Assembly: GCA_963812945.1 (NCBI GenBank)
Contig: CAWEXD010000008.1
Coordinates: 1,178,001 to 1,242,000, forward strand
From: DASRDR01 sp963812945 [NCBI: uncultured Candidatus Rokubacteria bacterium]
GTDB taxonomy: Bacteria; Methylomirabilota; Methylomirabilia; Rokubacteriales
Reading direction: 5' to 3'
DNA length: 64,000 nt
Shown: positions 56,414 through 64,000 of the stretch, one piece after another
Numbering within the stretch: position 1 is the stretch's first letter
Layout of the letters: every line of letters begins with the position of its first letter
Made by a program: the position numbers and the translations under genes
The notes under the pieces: generated by a model
What the model was told of the DNA's origin: nothing
The model's input: the letters and a program-made list of their open reading frames with translations, nothing else
Databases searched by the model: none

Positions 56414-57340
56414 GTGGAGCGCGAGCACGCCGAAGGCCGGCCGGGGGCCGCCGGCGCCGGATGGGTGGACACGTACCGGGGGACGGTGTTCCCCTGGGAG
56501 ACCGACATCGTCGAGCACCTGACGGTCGCGTACTACTTCGAGCGATTCGCCGACGCCACGCTCGCCGTCCTGGACCGTCTCGGCCTCGGCGCCGAGTACA
56601 TGAAGCTCGAGCGGCGAGGCTGCGTCACCGTGGACTGCTACGTGCGCTACATGCACGAGCTCAGGGTCGGCGACATCCTGCACATCTCGAGCGCGGTGAT
56701 CGGCGTCGAGGACGGGGGGCTCCGGCTGGGGCACCGGGTGTACAACTCCGAGACCGGCGTGCTGTGCGCCACCATGGAGCAGCAGACGCTCCACGTGGAG
56801 CTGGGCGGGCGGACGCCGGCGCCGCTGCCGGCGCGCCAGCTGCGCGCCGCGGAGCAGGGACAAGCTTCCTGGGACGGGCCGGTGCGACAGCCCCGGTGGC
56901 GGCCCAGCGGGACGGATGGCTTTCTCGAGTCCGCCCGCGACACGGTCAAGCCATGGGAGATCGACGTGTTCGGCCAGAGCGCGTTCCCGTTCTACATCCA
57001 CCGGTTCTCCGCGGGCGGCATCCAGACGTTCGCCGCCTTCGGCATGACGCCCGCGTACATGCGGGAGGAGCGCCGCGGGATGTCGACCTTCGAGTTCCAG
57101 CTGGAGTTCCTGGGGGAGCTCCACGCGGGAGATCCGGTCCACGTGAAGACGGCGCTGCTTCACGTCGGGAACTCGTCGATCCGCGTCTTCCACAAGCTGT
57201 TCAACGGGCGGAGCGGGGGCCTGGTGGCGACCCTGGACCAGTACGGCGTGCACCTGGACGTCGATGCCCGGCGGCCGACGGCGCTGCCGGACGCGCTCCG
57301 GGCGCGGGCGCAAGCTATCCTGGTCCGCCCCGAGGAGTGA
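56414..57340 (+). CDS. double-hotdog acyl-CoA thioesterase-like protein
   Basis: A 308-residue protein with two 4HBT-like hotdog domains. Domain 1 (W-E-T-D-I-V-E-H-L-T-V-A-Y-Y-F-E-R-F, residues 20-150) has a polar E/D position where catalysis is expected. Domain 2 (W-E-I-D-V-F-G-Q-S-A-F-P-F-Y-I, 170-295) is similar. Such tandem hotdogs hydrolyse acyl-CoA or act as dehydratase-like enzymes; the specificity is not predictable. GTG 56414 matches the promoter geometry. It opens a plus-strand operon with a crotonase (three bases later) and a CaiB enzyme. Confidence 0.82.
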   Translation: MEREHAEGRPGAAGAGWVDTYRGTVFPWETDIVEHLTVAYYFERFADATLAVLDRLGLGAEYMKLERRGCVTVDCYVRYMHELRVGDILHISSAVIGVEDGGLRLGHRVYNSETGVLCATMEQQTLHVELGGRTPAPLPARQLRAAEQGQASWDGPVRQPRWRPSGTDGFLESARDTVKPWEIDVFGQSAFPFYIHRFSAGGIQTFAAFGMTPAYMREERRGMSTFEFQLEFLGELHAGDPVHVKTALLHVGNSSIRVFHKLFNGRSGGLVATLDQYGVHLDVDARRPTALPDALRARAQAILVRPEE

Positions 57341-57343
57341 GGG

Positions 57344-58123
57344 ATGAGCGAGCCGATCTACGTGACGCAGGACGGGCCGATCGCGACGGTGGTGCTGAAC
57401 CGCCCGGAGAAGCTCAACGCGATCTCGGTCGCGATGTCCCGCCGTCTCCGGGAGATCATGGAGACCTGCGATCGCGACGCCGACCTCCGCTGTGTCGTGC
57501 TGCGCGGAGCCGGTGGCCGCGCGTTCAGCGTGGGCGCCGACATCTCGGAGTTCGAGGCGACGCGGAGCTCGGCGGCCAAGGCGCGTGAGTATGCGCGCGT
57601 GGGAAACCCGGCGTTCCAGTCGGTCCGCGCGTGCCGGCACCCGGTGATCGCCCTCATCGAGGGTCTGTGCGTGGGCGGGGGCTTCGGGCTCGCGGCCCTG
57701 GCGGACATCAAGGTCTGCGGGGAGTCGAGCCGGTTCGGCGTGCCCGTCAAGCGCCTCGGGCTCGTGGAGAGCCACGAGGAGCTGGAGGCGGTCGTGCGAG
57801 CCATCGGGGCGGGGCCGACGCTCGAGATCCTCCTCACCGGAGACCTCCTGGACGCCCAGGCCGCCTTGCGGGTCGGCTTCGTGAACCGGGTCGTGCCCGA
57901 CGACCGCGTCGAGGCGGAGACGTACGCCGTCGCCCGCAAGATCGCGGAGGGCGCGCCCCTGGCCGCGCGCTGGCACAAGCGGTTCGTGTACGATCTGGTG
58001 GCGCGCCGGCCGCTCACGGCCGAGGAGCGGGACGTCGCGTATCACTGCTTCGACACCGAGGACTTCCAGATCGGCTACCGGGCGTTCCTCGCCAAGACGG
58101 CGCCCCGGTTCGTCGGCCGCTGA
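57344..58123 (+). CDS. enoyl-CoA hydratase/isomerase family protein
   Basis: A 259-residue crotonase. It has N-R-P-E-K-L-N-A-I, R-A-F-S-V-G-A-D-I-S-E-F (CoA and oxyanion hole) and G-G-G-F-G-L-A-A-L-A-D-I-K. The two Glu typical of enoyl-CoA hydratase are not both obvious (V-E-S-H-E-E is the second region), so hydratase, isomerase or hydrolase activity are all possible. GAGGAGTGAGGG precedes ATG 57344. It is coupled between the hotdog and CaiB genes, consistent with an acyl-CoA pathway. Confidence 0.9.
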   Translation: MSEPIYVTQDGPIATVVLNRPEKLNAISVAMSRRLREIMETCDRDADLRCVVLRGAGGRAFSVGADISEFEATRSSAAKAREYARVGNPAFQSVRACRHPVIALIEGLCVGGGFGLAALADIKVCGESSRFGVPVKRLGLVESHEELEAVVRAIGAGPTLEILLTGDLLDAQAALRVGFVNRVVPDDRVEAETYAVARKIAEGAPLAARWHKRFVYDLVARRPLTAEERDVAYHCFDTEDFQIGYRAFLAKTAPRFVGR

Positions 58124-58138
58124 CGGGGAGGCCGTGAG

Positions 58139-59335
58139 ATGACGGCACGCGACACAGCCGGACCGCTGGCGGGGCTCCGGGTCCTGGACTTGACCGAGCA
58201 CATGGCGGGCCCCTTCTGCACGATGATCCTCGCCGACATGGGCGCGGAAGTGCTGAAGGTGGAGCGGCCGGGCAAGGGCGACTCGACCCGCTCCTGGGGG
58301 GACGGGAACGAGCGCAACCCGTTCTTCCGCTACATCAACCGGAACAAGAAGAGCGTCACGCTCGACTACAAGGGCCCGGCCGGGCGCGGAGTGTTCCTGC
58401 GCCTCGTGAAGAGCGTGGACGTCCTGGTCGAGAACTACCGGGCGACCGTCATGGAGCGGGCTGGCCTCGGATACGCGGCGCTGGCCCAGGAGAATCCGCG
58501 GCTGATCTACGCTCAGCTGAGCGGCTTCGGTCCCGACGGTCCCTACCGCGACAAGGGCGGCCTCGACCTGATCGCCCAGGGAATGGGCGGTCTCATGCAG
58601 GTCACCGGCGAGCCGGATGGGCCGCCGACGTCGGTCGGGCAGCCCATCTGCGACCTGGGGACGGGCATGTGGGGCGTGCAGGGGATCCTGGCCGCTCTCT
58701 ACGAGCGGGCGCGCACGGGGCAGGGCCAGAAGGTCGACTGCTCGCTGCTCGAGACGGCGCTGGGCTTCTCGGGATGGACGAGCGCCGCCTGGCTGGTGGA
58801 CGGTGTGGAGCCGGCGCGTCAAGGGGCGCGTCATCGTCAGAACGCGCCATACCAGCGCTTCGCGACCCGCGACGGCTACCTGATGGTCGGCGCCGCGACG
58901 CAAGACCTCTGGGAGCGCTTCGCTCGCGCCCTCGGCCGGCCCGAGTGGGTCGACGACCCGCGCTTCCGCCGTAACGCCGACCGCCTGCGCCATCGCGAGA
59001 CCCTGGAGAAGGAGATCGAGAGCGTGCTCGCGACGCAGCCCACGGTCCACTGGGTCGCGGCGCTCGACGGCGTCGGCGTGCCGTCTGGCCCCGTCAACAC
59101 CTACGCGCAGCTGTTTGCCGATCCGCAGGTGCGCCATCTCGGCATGGTCACGCATGCCGAGGACGCGGAGCTCGGGTCGGTGCCCCACGTGCGGACTCCG
59201 GTGCGCCTGTCCCGGAGCCGCGTCGAGGTGAGGACCGTCGCGCCGGCGCTCGGCGCGCACACCGGCGAGGTGCTGGGCGCGCTCGGCTACGAGCCGGCTG
59301 ATCTGGAGCGGCTGCGGCGCGACCGCGTGATCTAG
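58139..59335 (+). CDS. CaiB/BaiF CoA-transferase family protein
   Basis: A 398-residue class III CoA-transferase. It has L-D-L-T-E-H-M-A-G-P-F-C, E-V-L-K-V-E-R-P-G-K-G-D and N-R-N-K-K-S-V. The catalytic Asp appears in G-L-D-L-I-A-Q-G-M-G-G-L-M, the form seen in CoA-transferases proper rather than in the racemase-like paralogue at 25151. It moves CoA between carboxylic acids, probably activating the substrate of the adjacent crotonase and hotdog enzymes. GGGGAGG precedes ATG 58139. Confidence 0.93.
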   Translation: MTARDTAGPLAGLRVLDLTEHMAGPFCTMILADMGAEVLKVERPGKGDSTRSWGDGNERNPFFRYINRNKKSVTLDYKGPAGRGVFLRLVKSVDVLVENYRATVMERAGLGYAALAQENPRLIYAQLSGFGPDGPYRDKGGLDLIAQGMGGLMQVTGEPDGPPTSVGQPICDLGTGMWGVQGILAALYERARTGQGQKVDCSLLETALGFSGWTSAAWLVDGVEPARQGARHRQNAPYQRFATRDGYLMVGAATQDLWERFARALGRPEWVDDPRFRRNADRLRHRETLEKEIESVLATQPTVHWVAALDGVGVPSGPVNTYAQLFADPQVRHLGMVTHAEDAELGSVPHVRTPVRLSRSRVEVRTVAPALGAHTGEVLGALGYEPADLERLRRDRVI

Positions 59336-59353
59336 GCGCGTCCCTCCGGCGCG

Positions 59354-60010
59354 TCAGCCGCCGAATGGATCGCGCGGACGGAACCACGCGGTGATGGCCC
59401 GTCGGGGGGGCCGCGTGGGGAGCACCTCGTGCTCGACGCGCTCGCTCAGGAAGACGAGCAGGCGGTCGAGGATCGGCGCCACGTCGACCGGCCCAGTCTC
59501 AGCCGCGGCGTCGGCGCTCGGGTCGGGATGGAGGCGAAGCGCGCCACCGTCCTCCGGGCGCCAGGCGGGGTTGGCGTAGTAGATCGCGGTCACGCGTCGG
59601 CCCGGGCGCCCGCCGGGCAGGGCCGCGAAGGCATCCCGATGCCGCCGGTAACCCGGGGCTCCACCCGGATAGCGAGCCGCCTGGACCTCAATCAGATCGA
59701 GCCCCAGATAGGCCTCGCGGTTCAGGGCGTCGCGGAGCGCGAGGAACGAAGCCCAGAGCCCCTCGAGCTCCGCGGGAGCGTCGTCCGGCGTGACCCACGC
59801 GATGGCGTCGCTCCGGACGGCCTCGTCGACGCGGCGTGCGGCGCCCCGGCCGAGACCCGCCGGCCGGAGCCGTCCCGCTTCTGCGAAGGCCTCGATGGCG
59901 TCACGGACTCCCATCGCGGCCGCGCGTCCCAGGAGATCGTCCCGGAGGAACCACCCGCGCGCGTCGAGCGCATGCACCTCGGCATCCGTGAGGACGAAGG
60001 GCGGCGTCAC
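59354..60010 (-). CDS. 2-oxoglutarate/Fe(II)-dependent oxygenase (prolyl-4-hydroxylase-like)
   Basis: A 218-residue double-stranded beta-helix oxygenase. H-R-D (Y-R-R-H-R-D-A-F) gives the H-x-D iron ligands and V-E-H-E-V-L-P-T the second His. R-A-I-T-A-W-F provides the Arg that binds 2-oxoglutarate. A-I-Y-Y-A-N-P-A-W and G-G-A-L-R-L fit the P4H/EGL-9 branch. The substrate could be a protein prolyl or other residue. Its start is GTG 60010. Confidence 0.88.
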   Translation of the reverse strand: MTPPFVLTDAEVHALDARGWFLRDDLLGRAAAMGVRDAIEAFAEAGRLRPAGLGRGAARRVDEAVRSDAIAWVTPDDAPAELEGLWASFLALRDALNREAYLGLDLIEVQAARYPGGAPGYRRHRDAFAALPGGRPGRRVTAIYYANPAWRPEDGGALRLHPDPSADAAAETGPVDVAPILDRLLVFLSERVEHEVLPTRPPRRAITAWFRPRDPFGG

Positions 60011-60160
60011 GTGGGGCCGTTCCTGCGGTCATTCTAGAGCCGGTGTCGGGCCCGCGCGTCCTTCTCTGGACAGGGCCCGACCCGCCGGCGCAGTATGGGA
60101 CGGATCAGCGAGGAGGCCGCCGCGCCATCGCCGTGCCTCCCCGGGGAGCTGGGAGGGCGC

Positions 60161-61345
60161 ATGGGACTCGCCAACGAGGTCGCGATCATCGGGACCGGGA
60201 CCATCCGGTTCGGGGAGAACTTCCACCAGTCGTACACCGACATGGTGTACGAGGCGGCGTCCCTCGCGATGGCAGACGCCGGAGTGGAGCCCCAGGAGCT
60301 CCAGGCGGGATGGCTCGGCACCTACGAGCCGCTCCTCTACGGGTACGAGGGCAACGCCGGGACCTTCGTCGGCGACACGCTCGGCCTCCCGCCGATCCCG
60401 ATCACCCGCGTGGCCGCCTACTGCGCGTCGGGGATGGAGGCGGTCCGGAACGCGGCGCTCGCCGTCGCGTCGGGGGAGTACGACCTGGTCCTCGTCGTCG
60501 GGGCCGAGAAGATGCGCGAGGTGCCGTCGCGCGGAAGCCTGGTGGCCCAGGCGGTCGAGCGAGGGCATCCGGTGCTCTGCAAGGGACGGACGGCGCCCGG
60601 CATGTTCGCGCTCCTCGCGACGCGATACTTCAAGGAGTACGGGGTCGACGAGTCGGCGCTGGGCGCGGTCGCGGTCAAGAACCACTGGCACGGGACCCTC
60701 AACCCGAACGCCCACTTCCAGCGGACGATCACGCTCGAGCAGCACGCACGCGCTCCCAAGGTCGCCGAGCCCCTCGGGCTCTACGATTGCTGCCCCACCA
60801 CCGACGGGGCGGCGGCGTGCGTGCTGGCGCGCGCGGACCTGGCCGCCCGGCGGGGCCGGCCGCACGTCCTGATCCGGGGAATCGCGTTCAGCGTGGCCGC
60901 GGGGTACTGGAACACGCAGTTCGACCCCTCGTGGAACTTCACCTCGTTCCGGGCGACGCGGGAAGCGGCGCGGGTGGCCTACCGGATGGCCGCGATCGGC
61001 GACCCCGCGCGGGACATCGACGTGGCCGAGGTCCACGACTGCTTCACGATCACGGAGATCGTGAACTACGAGGATCTGGGCTTCGCGGGGCCAGGCGAGG
61101 GGCACAAGCTGGCCGCCGCCGGGGACACGCGCCTTGGCGGCCGGCTCCCGGTCAACGTCTCGGGCGGGCTCAAGTCCTGCGGCCACCCCGTCGGCGCCTC
61201 GGGTGTCCGGATGATCAACAACGTCGTCGATCAGCTCCTCGGGCGCGCCGGGCGGATGCAGGTCGCCGGCGCCCGGACCGGTCTGGCGCACACGCTGGGC
61301 GGCCCGGGCGCGGTCTCCTGCGTGGCGGTTCTCGGCCAGCCCTGA
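60161..61345 (+). CDS. thiolase family acetyl-CoA acetyltransferase
   Basis: A 394-residue SCP-x/archaeal-type thiolase. The nucleophile is C88 in V-A-A-Y-C-A-S-G-M-E-A. H-D-C-F-T and S-C-G-H-P-V-G-A-S-G provide the second Cys/His. The family cleaves or forms 3-ketoacyl-CoA. In many genomes it works with a DUF35 protein; here the DUF35 domain is fused to a different synthase-like gene at 30741. GGGGAGCTGGGAGGG lies before ATG 60161, which removes an unsupported 22-residue extension. Confidence 0.92.
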   Translation: MGLANEVAIIGTGTIRFGENFHQSYTDMVYEAASLAMADAGVEPQELQAGWLGTYEPLLYGYEGNAGTFVGDTLGLPPIPITRVAAYCASGMEAVRNAALAVASGEYDLVLVVGAEKMREVPSRGSLVAQAVERGHPVLCKGRTAPGMFALLATRYFKEYGVDESALGAVAVKNHWHGTLNPNAHFQRTITLEQHARAPKVAEPLGLYDCCPTTDGAAACVLARADLAARRGRPHVLIRGIAFSVAAGYWNTQFDPSWNFTSFRATREAARVAYRMAAIGDPARDIDVAEVHDCFTITEIVNYEDLGFAGPGEGHKLAAAGDTRLGGRLPVNVSGGLKSCGHPVGASGVRMINNVVDQLLGRAGRMQVAGARTGLAHTLGGPGAVSCVAVLGQP

Positions 61346-61449
61346 GAGCGGGACCTCGGGACGCTCCGGCGAGCGTCTCTCACGCTCGGAGCGTTGCCGA
61401 GCGAATCCTTTCACGGGCCGACGCTCGGCTCTGCTAGGCTCCTTTCGGA

Positions 61450-62241
61450 ATGCAGGCCGTGGAGGAGATCGACGCCCGGCTCGATCGGGCGGCCGACCTG
61501 GTGGCGACGGCTGGCCGGGTCGTGGTGTTCACCGGCGCCGGCGCCTCGACGGAGTCCGGGATCCCGGATTTCCGGAGTCCGACCGGTCTCTGGGCGCGCT
61601 ACGATCCCGACGACTTCTCCTTCCCGAACTTCATGCGGTCGGAGGACGCGCGCCGCCGCTACTGGGCGGTTGGCCGCGAGCTCTACGCGGCGATTCGCGA
61701 GGCCGAGCCGAACCCGGCCCACCGGGCGATCGCGGCGCTCGAGCGGCTCGGGCTCCTCGACTGCGTGATCACCCAGAACGTGGACGATCTCCACCAGCGC
61801 GCGGGCGTGAGTCCGGCCAGGGTGATCGAGCTGCACGGGAACGCGACCCGCGTGCGGTGCCTCGCGTGCGACCGCCGGTGCTCGCGCGACGAGATCCAGG
61901 CGCGGCTGGTGGCCGGGGAGGCCGTGCCGGCGTGCGCGGTCTGCGGCGGGATCATCAAGCCGCTGACGGTCCTCTTCGGCGAGCCCATGCCGGCGGCCGC
62001 GGTGCAGCTCGCCGAAGAGCGCGCGCGGGCGGCGGGGTGCTTCGTCGTCGTGGGTTCCTCGCTGGCCGTCTATCCGGCGGCGTACATGCCGACCTATGCC
62101 AAGGAGTCCGGCGCCCGGCTCGTGGTCGTCAATCTCACGCCGACCCGTCTCGACCACGTGGCCGACGTGGTGCTGGCGGGTCCGGCCGGGCCCATCCTGG
62201 CGGGGCTGGTCGAGCGGGTCGAGGCACGGACGGGGCGCTGA
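61450..62241 (+). CDS. cobB: NAD-dependent protein deacylase (Sir2 family)
   Basis: A 263-residue sirtuin. G-A-G-A-S-T-E-S-G-I-P-D-F-R-S binds NAD; T-Q-N-V-D-D-L-H and H-G-N carry the catalytic His. C-L-A-C and C-A-V-C bind structural zinc. The zinc pairs are spaced as in class II/III bacterial sirtuins. Y and R in the loop after the first zinc half, which mark desuccinylases, are not clearly visible, so deacetylation or broader deacylation are both possible. TAGGCT lies nine bases before ATG 61450. Confidence 0.95.
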   Translation: MQAVEEIDARLDRAADLVATAGRVVVFTGAGASTESGIPDFRSPTGLWARYDPDDFSFPNFMRSEDARRRYWAVGRELYAAIREAEPNPAHRAIAALERLGLLDCVITQNVDDLHQRAGVSPARVIELHGNATRVRCLACDRRCSRDEIQARLVAGEAVPACAVCGGIIKPLTVLFGEPMPAAAVQLAEERARAAGCFVVVGSSLAVYPAAYMPTYAKESGARLVVVNLTPTRLDHVADVVLAGPAGPILAGLVERVEARTGR

Positions 62242-62294
62242 CGCGGACCGCGGAGCCGGCCGGGGTTCACCTGGCGGGCAGGAGGTGGAGAGCC

Positions 62295-62783
62295 GTGCAG
62301 AATGGGATCGCCAGCCTGATGGTGGTGGGTGCGCTCCTGCTCGCTGGGCCGGCCCTGGCCCAGACCGCGGGCCCCTCGGTGGGTCCGGACATCGTGCCGC
62401 TGACGGGGCCGTCGCCGGCGACCAGCGTCCCGATGCTGCCGAGCCCGGCGCCGATCGCGGCGCCGGCTGCCGCGGAGAAGGCGAAGAGCGCGCGGATCCG
62501 GCCGGACGCCCCGATCGCCAAGCCGGCGGTCGCGAGCCCGACGGCGCGGAAGGCCGTCAAGGTGGCCCACAAGCCTGGGACGAAGGCGACCGTCAAGAAG
62601 GCATCGGTGCCGAAGCGGGTCGCCAAGGCCACGACGAGCCCGGCGAAGCCGAAGCACGTGGCCACGCCGAAGCGAGCGGTGCCGGTCCGTCAGACGGCGG
62701 TCAGCGCGCCGATCCCCCTGGCCAAGCCCGCGCCGCCCGCCAAGAGCTCGACGCCGGCGAAACCGGTGCTTCCGCGTGTGTGA
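62295..62783 (+). CDS. exported Lys/Pro/Ala-rich low-complexity protein
   Basis: A 162-residue protein from GTG 62295, with GGAGGTGGAG seven bases upstream. The signal peptide (M-V-V-G-A-L-L-L-A-G-P-A-L-A-Q) is followed by a Pro-rich segment. A basic repeat-like tail contains K-A-V-K-V-A-H-K-P-G-T-K and V-K-K-A-S-V-P-K-R-V-A-K. The mature protein would be extended and positively charged in the periplasm. It resembles histone-like or cell-wall-associated tails in composition only. Function unknown. Confidence 0.75.
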   Translation: MQNGIASLMVVGALLLAGPALAQTAGPSVGPDIVPLTGPSPATSVPMLPSPAPIAAPAAAEKAKSARIRPDAPIAKPAVASPTARKAVKVAHKPGTKATVKKASVPKRVAKATTSPAKPKHVATPKRAVPVRQTAVSAPIPLAKPAPPAKSSTPAKPVLPRV

Positions 62784-62794
62784 GGGCGGAGGCT

Positions 62795-62815
62795 CGGCCC
62801 TGTCCGCGGGGGCCG
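62795..62815. terminator. weak GC hairpin between convergent genes
   Basis: CGGCCC and GGGCCG can pair around nine bases between the stops at 62783 and 62823. It is a weak candidate for bidirectional termination. Confidence 0.3.
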
Positions 62816-62822
62816 CGTCCGG

Positions 62823-63314
62823 CTAGACGCTGCGCTCGTAGCCGAACTCGCGAGTGTCGTTCGGGTCGTTCGGGAGCTCGCGCTCGCCCGTCTGGGCGAA
62901 GCCCATGCCCTCGTAAAGGCGGTGCGCCCGGTCGAAGCGCGTGTCCGACCAGAGGACGAGCTGGGTGATCCCGCCGGCCCGGCACCAGTCGAGCACGACC
63001 TCCACGAGAGCCCGGCCGACGCCGCGGCCCCGGAGCCCGGCGTCGAGGTACAGGCGATGCAGCTCCGCGCGCCCGTCGGACAGGCGCTCGACCCCGACCG
63101 ACCCGACGACCTGTCGGTCCAGCCGGGCGACCCAGAAGGCGCCCCGCGTCCCTCCGTAGTGGCGATCCAGGTCGAAGAGATCCGGGACCTCCGTGGCCGG
63201 ATCCCAGCTGAAGCCGTACTCGGCGAAGACGCGGGCGATGAGCGCGATGACGGCCGGCGCGTCCGCCGGGCGCGCGGGCTCGATCGCGATGGGCTCGCTG
63301 GGCACGTCGTGCAT
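62823..63314 (-). CDS. GNAT family N-acetyltransferase
   Basis: A 163-residue acetyltransferase. Motif A is R-G-R-G-V-G-R-A-L-V, and the C-terminal strand-helix is T-R-F-D-R-A-H-R-L-Y-E-G-M-G-F. The substrate is unknown. Its start ATG 63314 lies near the divergent gene at 63326, leaving 11 bases between the start codons, so any promoters overlap. Confidence 0.93.
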   Translation of the reverse strand: MHDVPSEPIAIEPARPADAPAVIALIARVFAEYGFSWDPATEVPDLFDLDRHYGGTRGAFWVARLDRQVVGSVGVERLSDGRAELHRLYLDAGLRGRGVGRALVEVVLDWCRAGGITQLVLWSDTRFDRAHRLYEGMGFAQTGERELPNDPNDTREFGYERSV

Positions 63315-63325
63315 CGTCCGGTGCC

Positions 63326-63880
63326 GTGCCCGAGCGAGTCAAGCGGGCCATGAGCGCGCTCTCCCGCCGCCGCGTCCTGGCGTACGCGCGCGCCTTCGAC
63401 CGGGACGCGGCCGGGATGTCCTGGGCGCGGGGCGAGCGACGGCTGAAGGCGCGCCTCGCCGGGCGTCGGGCGGCCGGCGTGCTCTACCTCACGGGAGCGG
63501 AGCTGCGGTGGATCGGAGAGTGGAAGACGCCGCGCATCCGGCCGCAGATCGCGAGGAACTCGGAGGCGGCGGTCCGGGGGCTGACCGAGGCCGCCTTCCT
63601 CGCCCACCACGACGCCACCCGGCTCCGACTGCTCCTGGGGCTCCGCGGGGTCGGCACGGCCGTGGCCTCGGTCGTGCTCCACTTCGCCGATCCGTGGCGC
63701 TACCCGATCTACGACGTGCGCGTGCGCGCTGCGCTCCGCCGGCTTGGCGTGCGGAAGCGATTCCCGCCGACCCCGACGGGCTGGGTTGCCTACGCGGTCA
63801 CGCTGCGCGCGCTGGCGGGACGGTATCGGGTGTCGCTCCGGACTCTCGACAAGGCGCTCTGGCGATTCGGGGGCGACTAG
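63326..63880 (+). CDS. hypothetical protein with a possible helix-hairpin-helix
   Basis: A 184-residue protein from GTG 63326 (ATG 63350 is an alternative). It is rich in Arg. L-R-G-V-G-T-A-V-A-S-V-V-L-H-F resembles a G-V-G-x-x-x-A helix-hairpin-helix, as in DNA-repair glycosylases, and is followed by Y-P-I-Y-D-V-R-V-R. The conserved catalytic Lys/Asp of that superfamily is not evident. A DNA-binding role is possible but unproven. The remaining 120 bases of the window contain no supported gene. Confidence 0.7.
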   Translation: MPERVKRAMSALSRRRVLAYARAFDRDAAGMSWARGERRLKARLAGRRAAGVLYLTGAELRWIGEWKTPRIRPQIARNSEAAVRGLTEAAFLAHHDATRLRLLLGLRGVGTAVASVVLHFADPWRYPIYDVRVRAALRRLGVRKRFPPTPTGWVAYAVTLRALAGRYRVSLRTLDKALWRFGGD

Positions 63881-64000
63881 ACTGGACCGGCGGCTGCCGA
63901 TCGGCGGCCCGCCGACCGGCGTGCTACGCTGTCGCTGCCGCGCCGAGCGCGGCGAGAGCACGGCCGGCCTCGTGATGTCGACGGCCGACCGACCCAGAGG

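Noticed and set aside
1-64000. CRISPR array, rRNA or tRNA genes
   Set aside because: No regular spaced repeats, no rRNA-like sequence and no tRNA T-loop context were recognised by eye.

Overview
The window is a gene-dense stretch of very GC-rich (roughly 70% by eye) bacterial chromosome. GTG starts and overlapping stop/start codons (GTGA, ATGA) are common. The gene content is that of a soil or subsurface heterotroph with a respiratory, acyl-CoA and branched-chain amino acid lifestyle: EtfD-type reductase, Liv transporter, CaiB transferases, MeaB, c-type cytochromes and many Gfo/Idh enzymes. Codon bias and family mix fit Candidatus Rokubacteria or related Methylomirabilota, but this is inference because no rRNA or taxonomic marker set is present. 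I see no rRNA, tRNA, CRISPR array, complete insertion sequence or replication origin.

Layout. 1-5.4 kb: tail of a CrtC-like protein, a TPR protein, a fused FAD oxidase/iron-sulfur dehydrogenase and a TauE exporter. 4.7-5.4 kb (minus): a glutaredoxin-DinB fusion whose redox motif reads U-x-x-C through an in-frame TGA, followed directly by a SECIS-like hairpin. This is the most notable item in the window. 5.5-10.7 kb: DUF192 lipoprotein, IS110 stub, a zinc-motif protein, a degenerate protease-like lipoprotein, a class V aminotransferase, a two-domain rhodanese and a TusA-like protein. 10.7-13.9 kb (minus): Rieske-EmrA-EmrB efflux operon. 14-18.5 kb: glyA-nrdR, a large unknown protein and an EamA transporter. 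18.5-18.7 kb (minus): a compact transcription unit with a 12-residue lysine-rich micro-ORF. 19-23.5 kb: B12-binding radical SAM protein, a phosphoribosyltransferase with a zinc-ribbon partner, and tsaB-rimI.

23.5-32.2 kb: two c-type cytochromes, AMACR-like CaiB, MeaB, the membrane EtfD-like reductase, a PASTA protein, DUF1232 and an HMG-CoA-synthase-like/DUF35 fusion. 32.2-37 kb is a damaged zone: an integrase fragment, a truncated small gene and a Gfo/Idh-ABC permease chimera, followed by two intact Gfo/Idh genes. 37-43.7 kb: an unknown gene coupled to threonine aldolase, then a complete Liv transporter (livK-H-M-G-F) with one frameshift in livM. 43.7-53.6 kb: a beta-propeller LVIVD protein, two exported proteins, a zinc-ribbon/cyclase/AAA/TPR regulator, two tandem peroxiredoxins and an exported protein. 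53.6-61.3 kb: an ACP/acyl-ligase/acyltransferase cassette divergent from a double-hotdog thioesterase, enoyl-CoA hydratase and CaiB; then a 2OG-Fe(II) oxygenase and a thiolase. 61.4-64 kb: sirtuin, a Lys/Pro/Ala-rich exported protein, a GNAT acetyltransferase and an unknown protein.

A recurring regulatory pattern is a -10 hexamer only 6-8 bases before the start codon, several times with TTGAC(A/C/G) exactly 18 bases upstream. This suggests that leaderless mRNAs are common in this organism.
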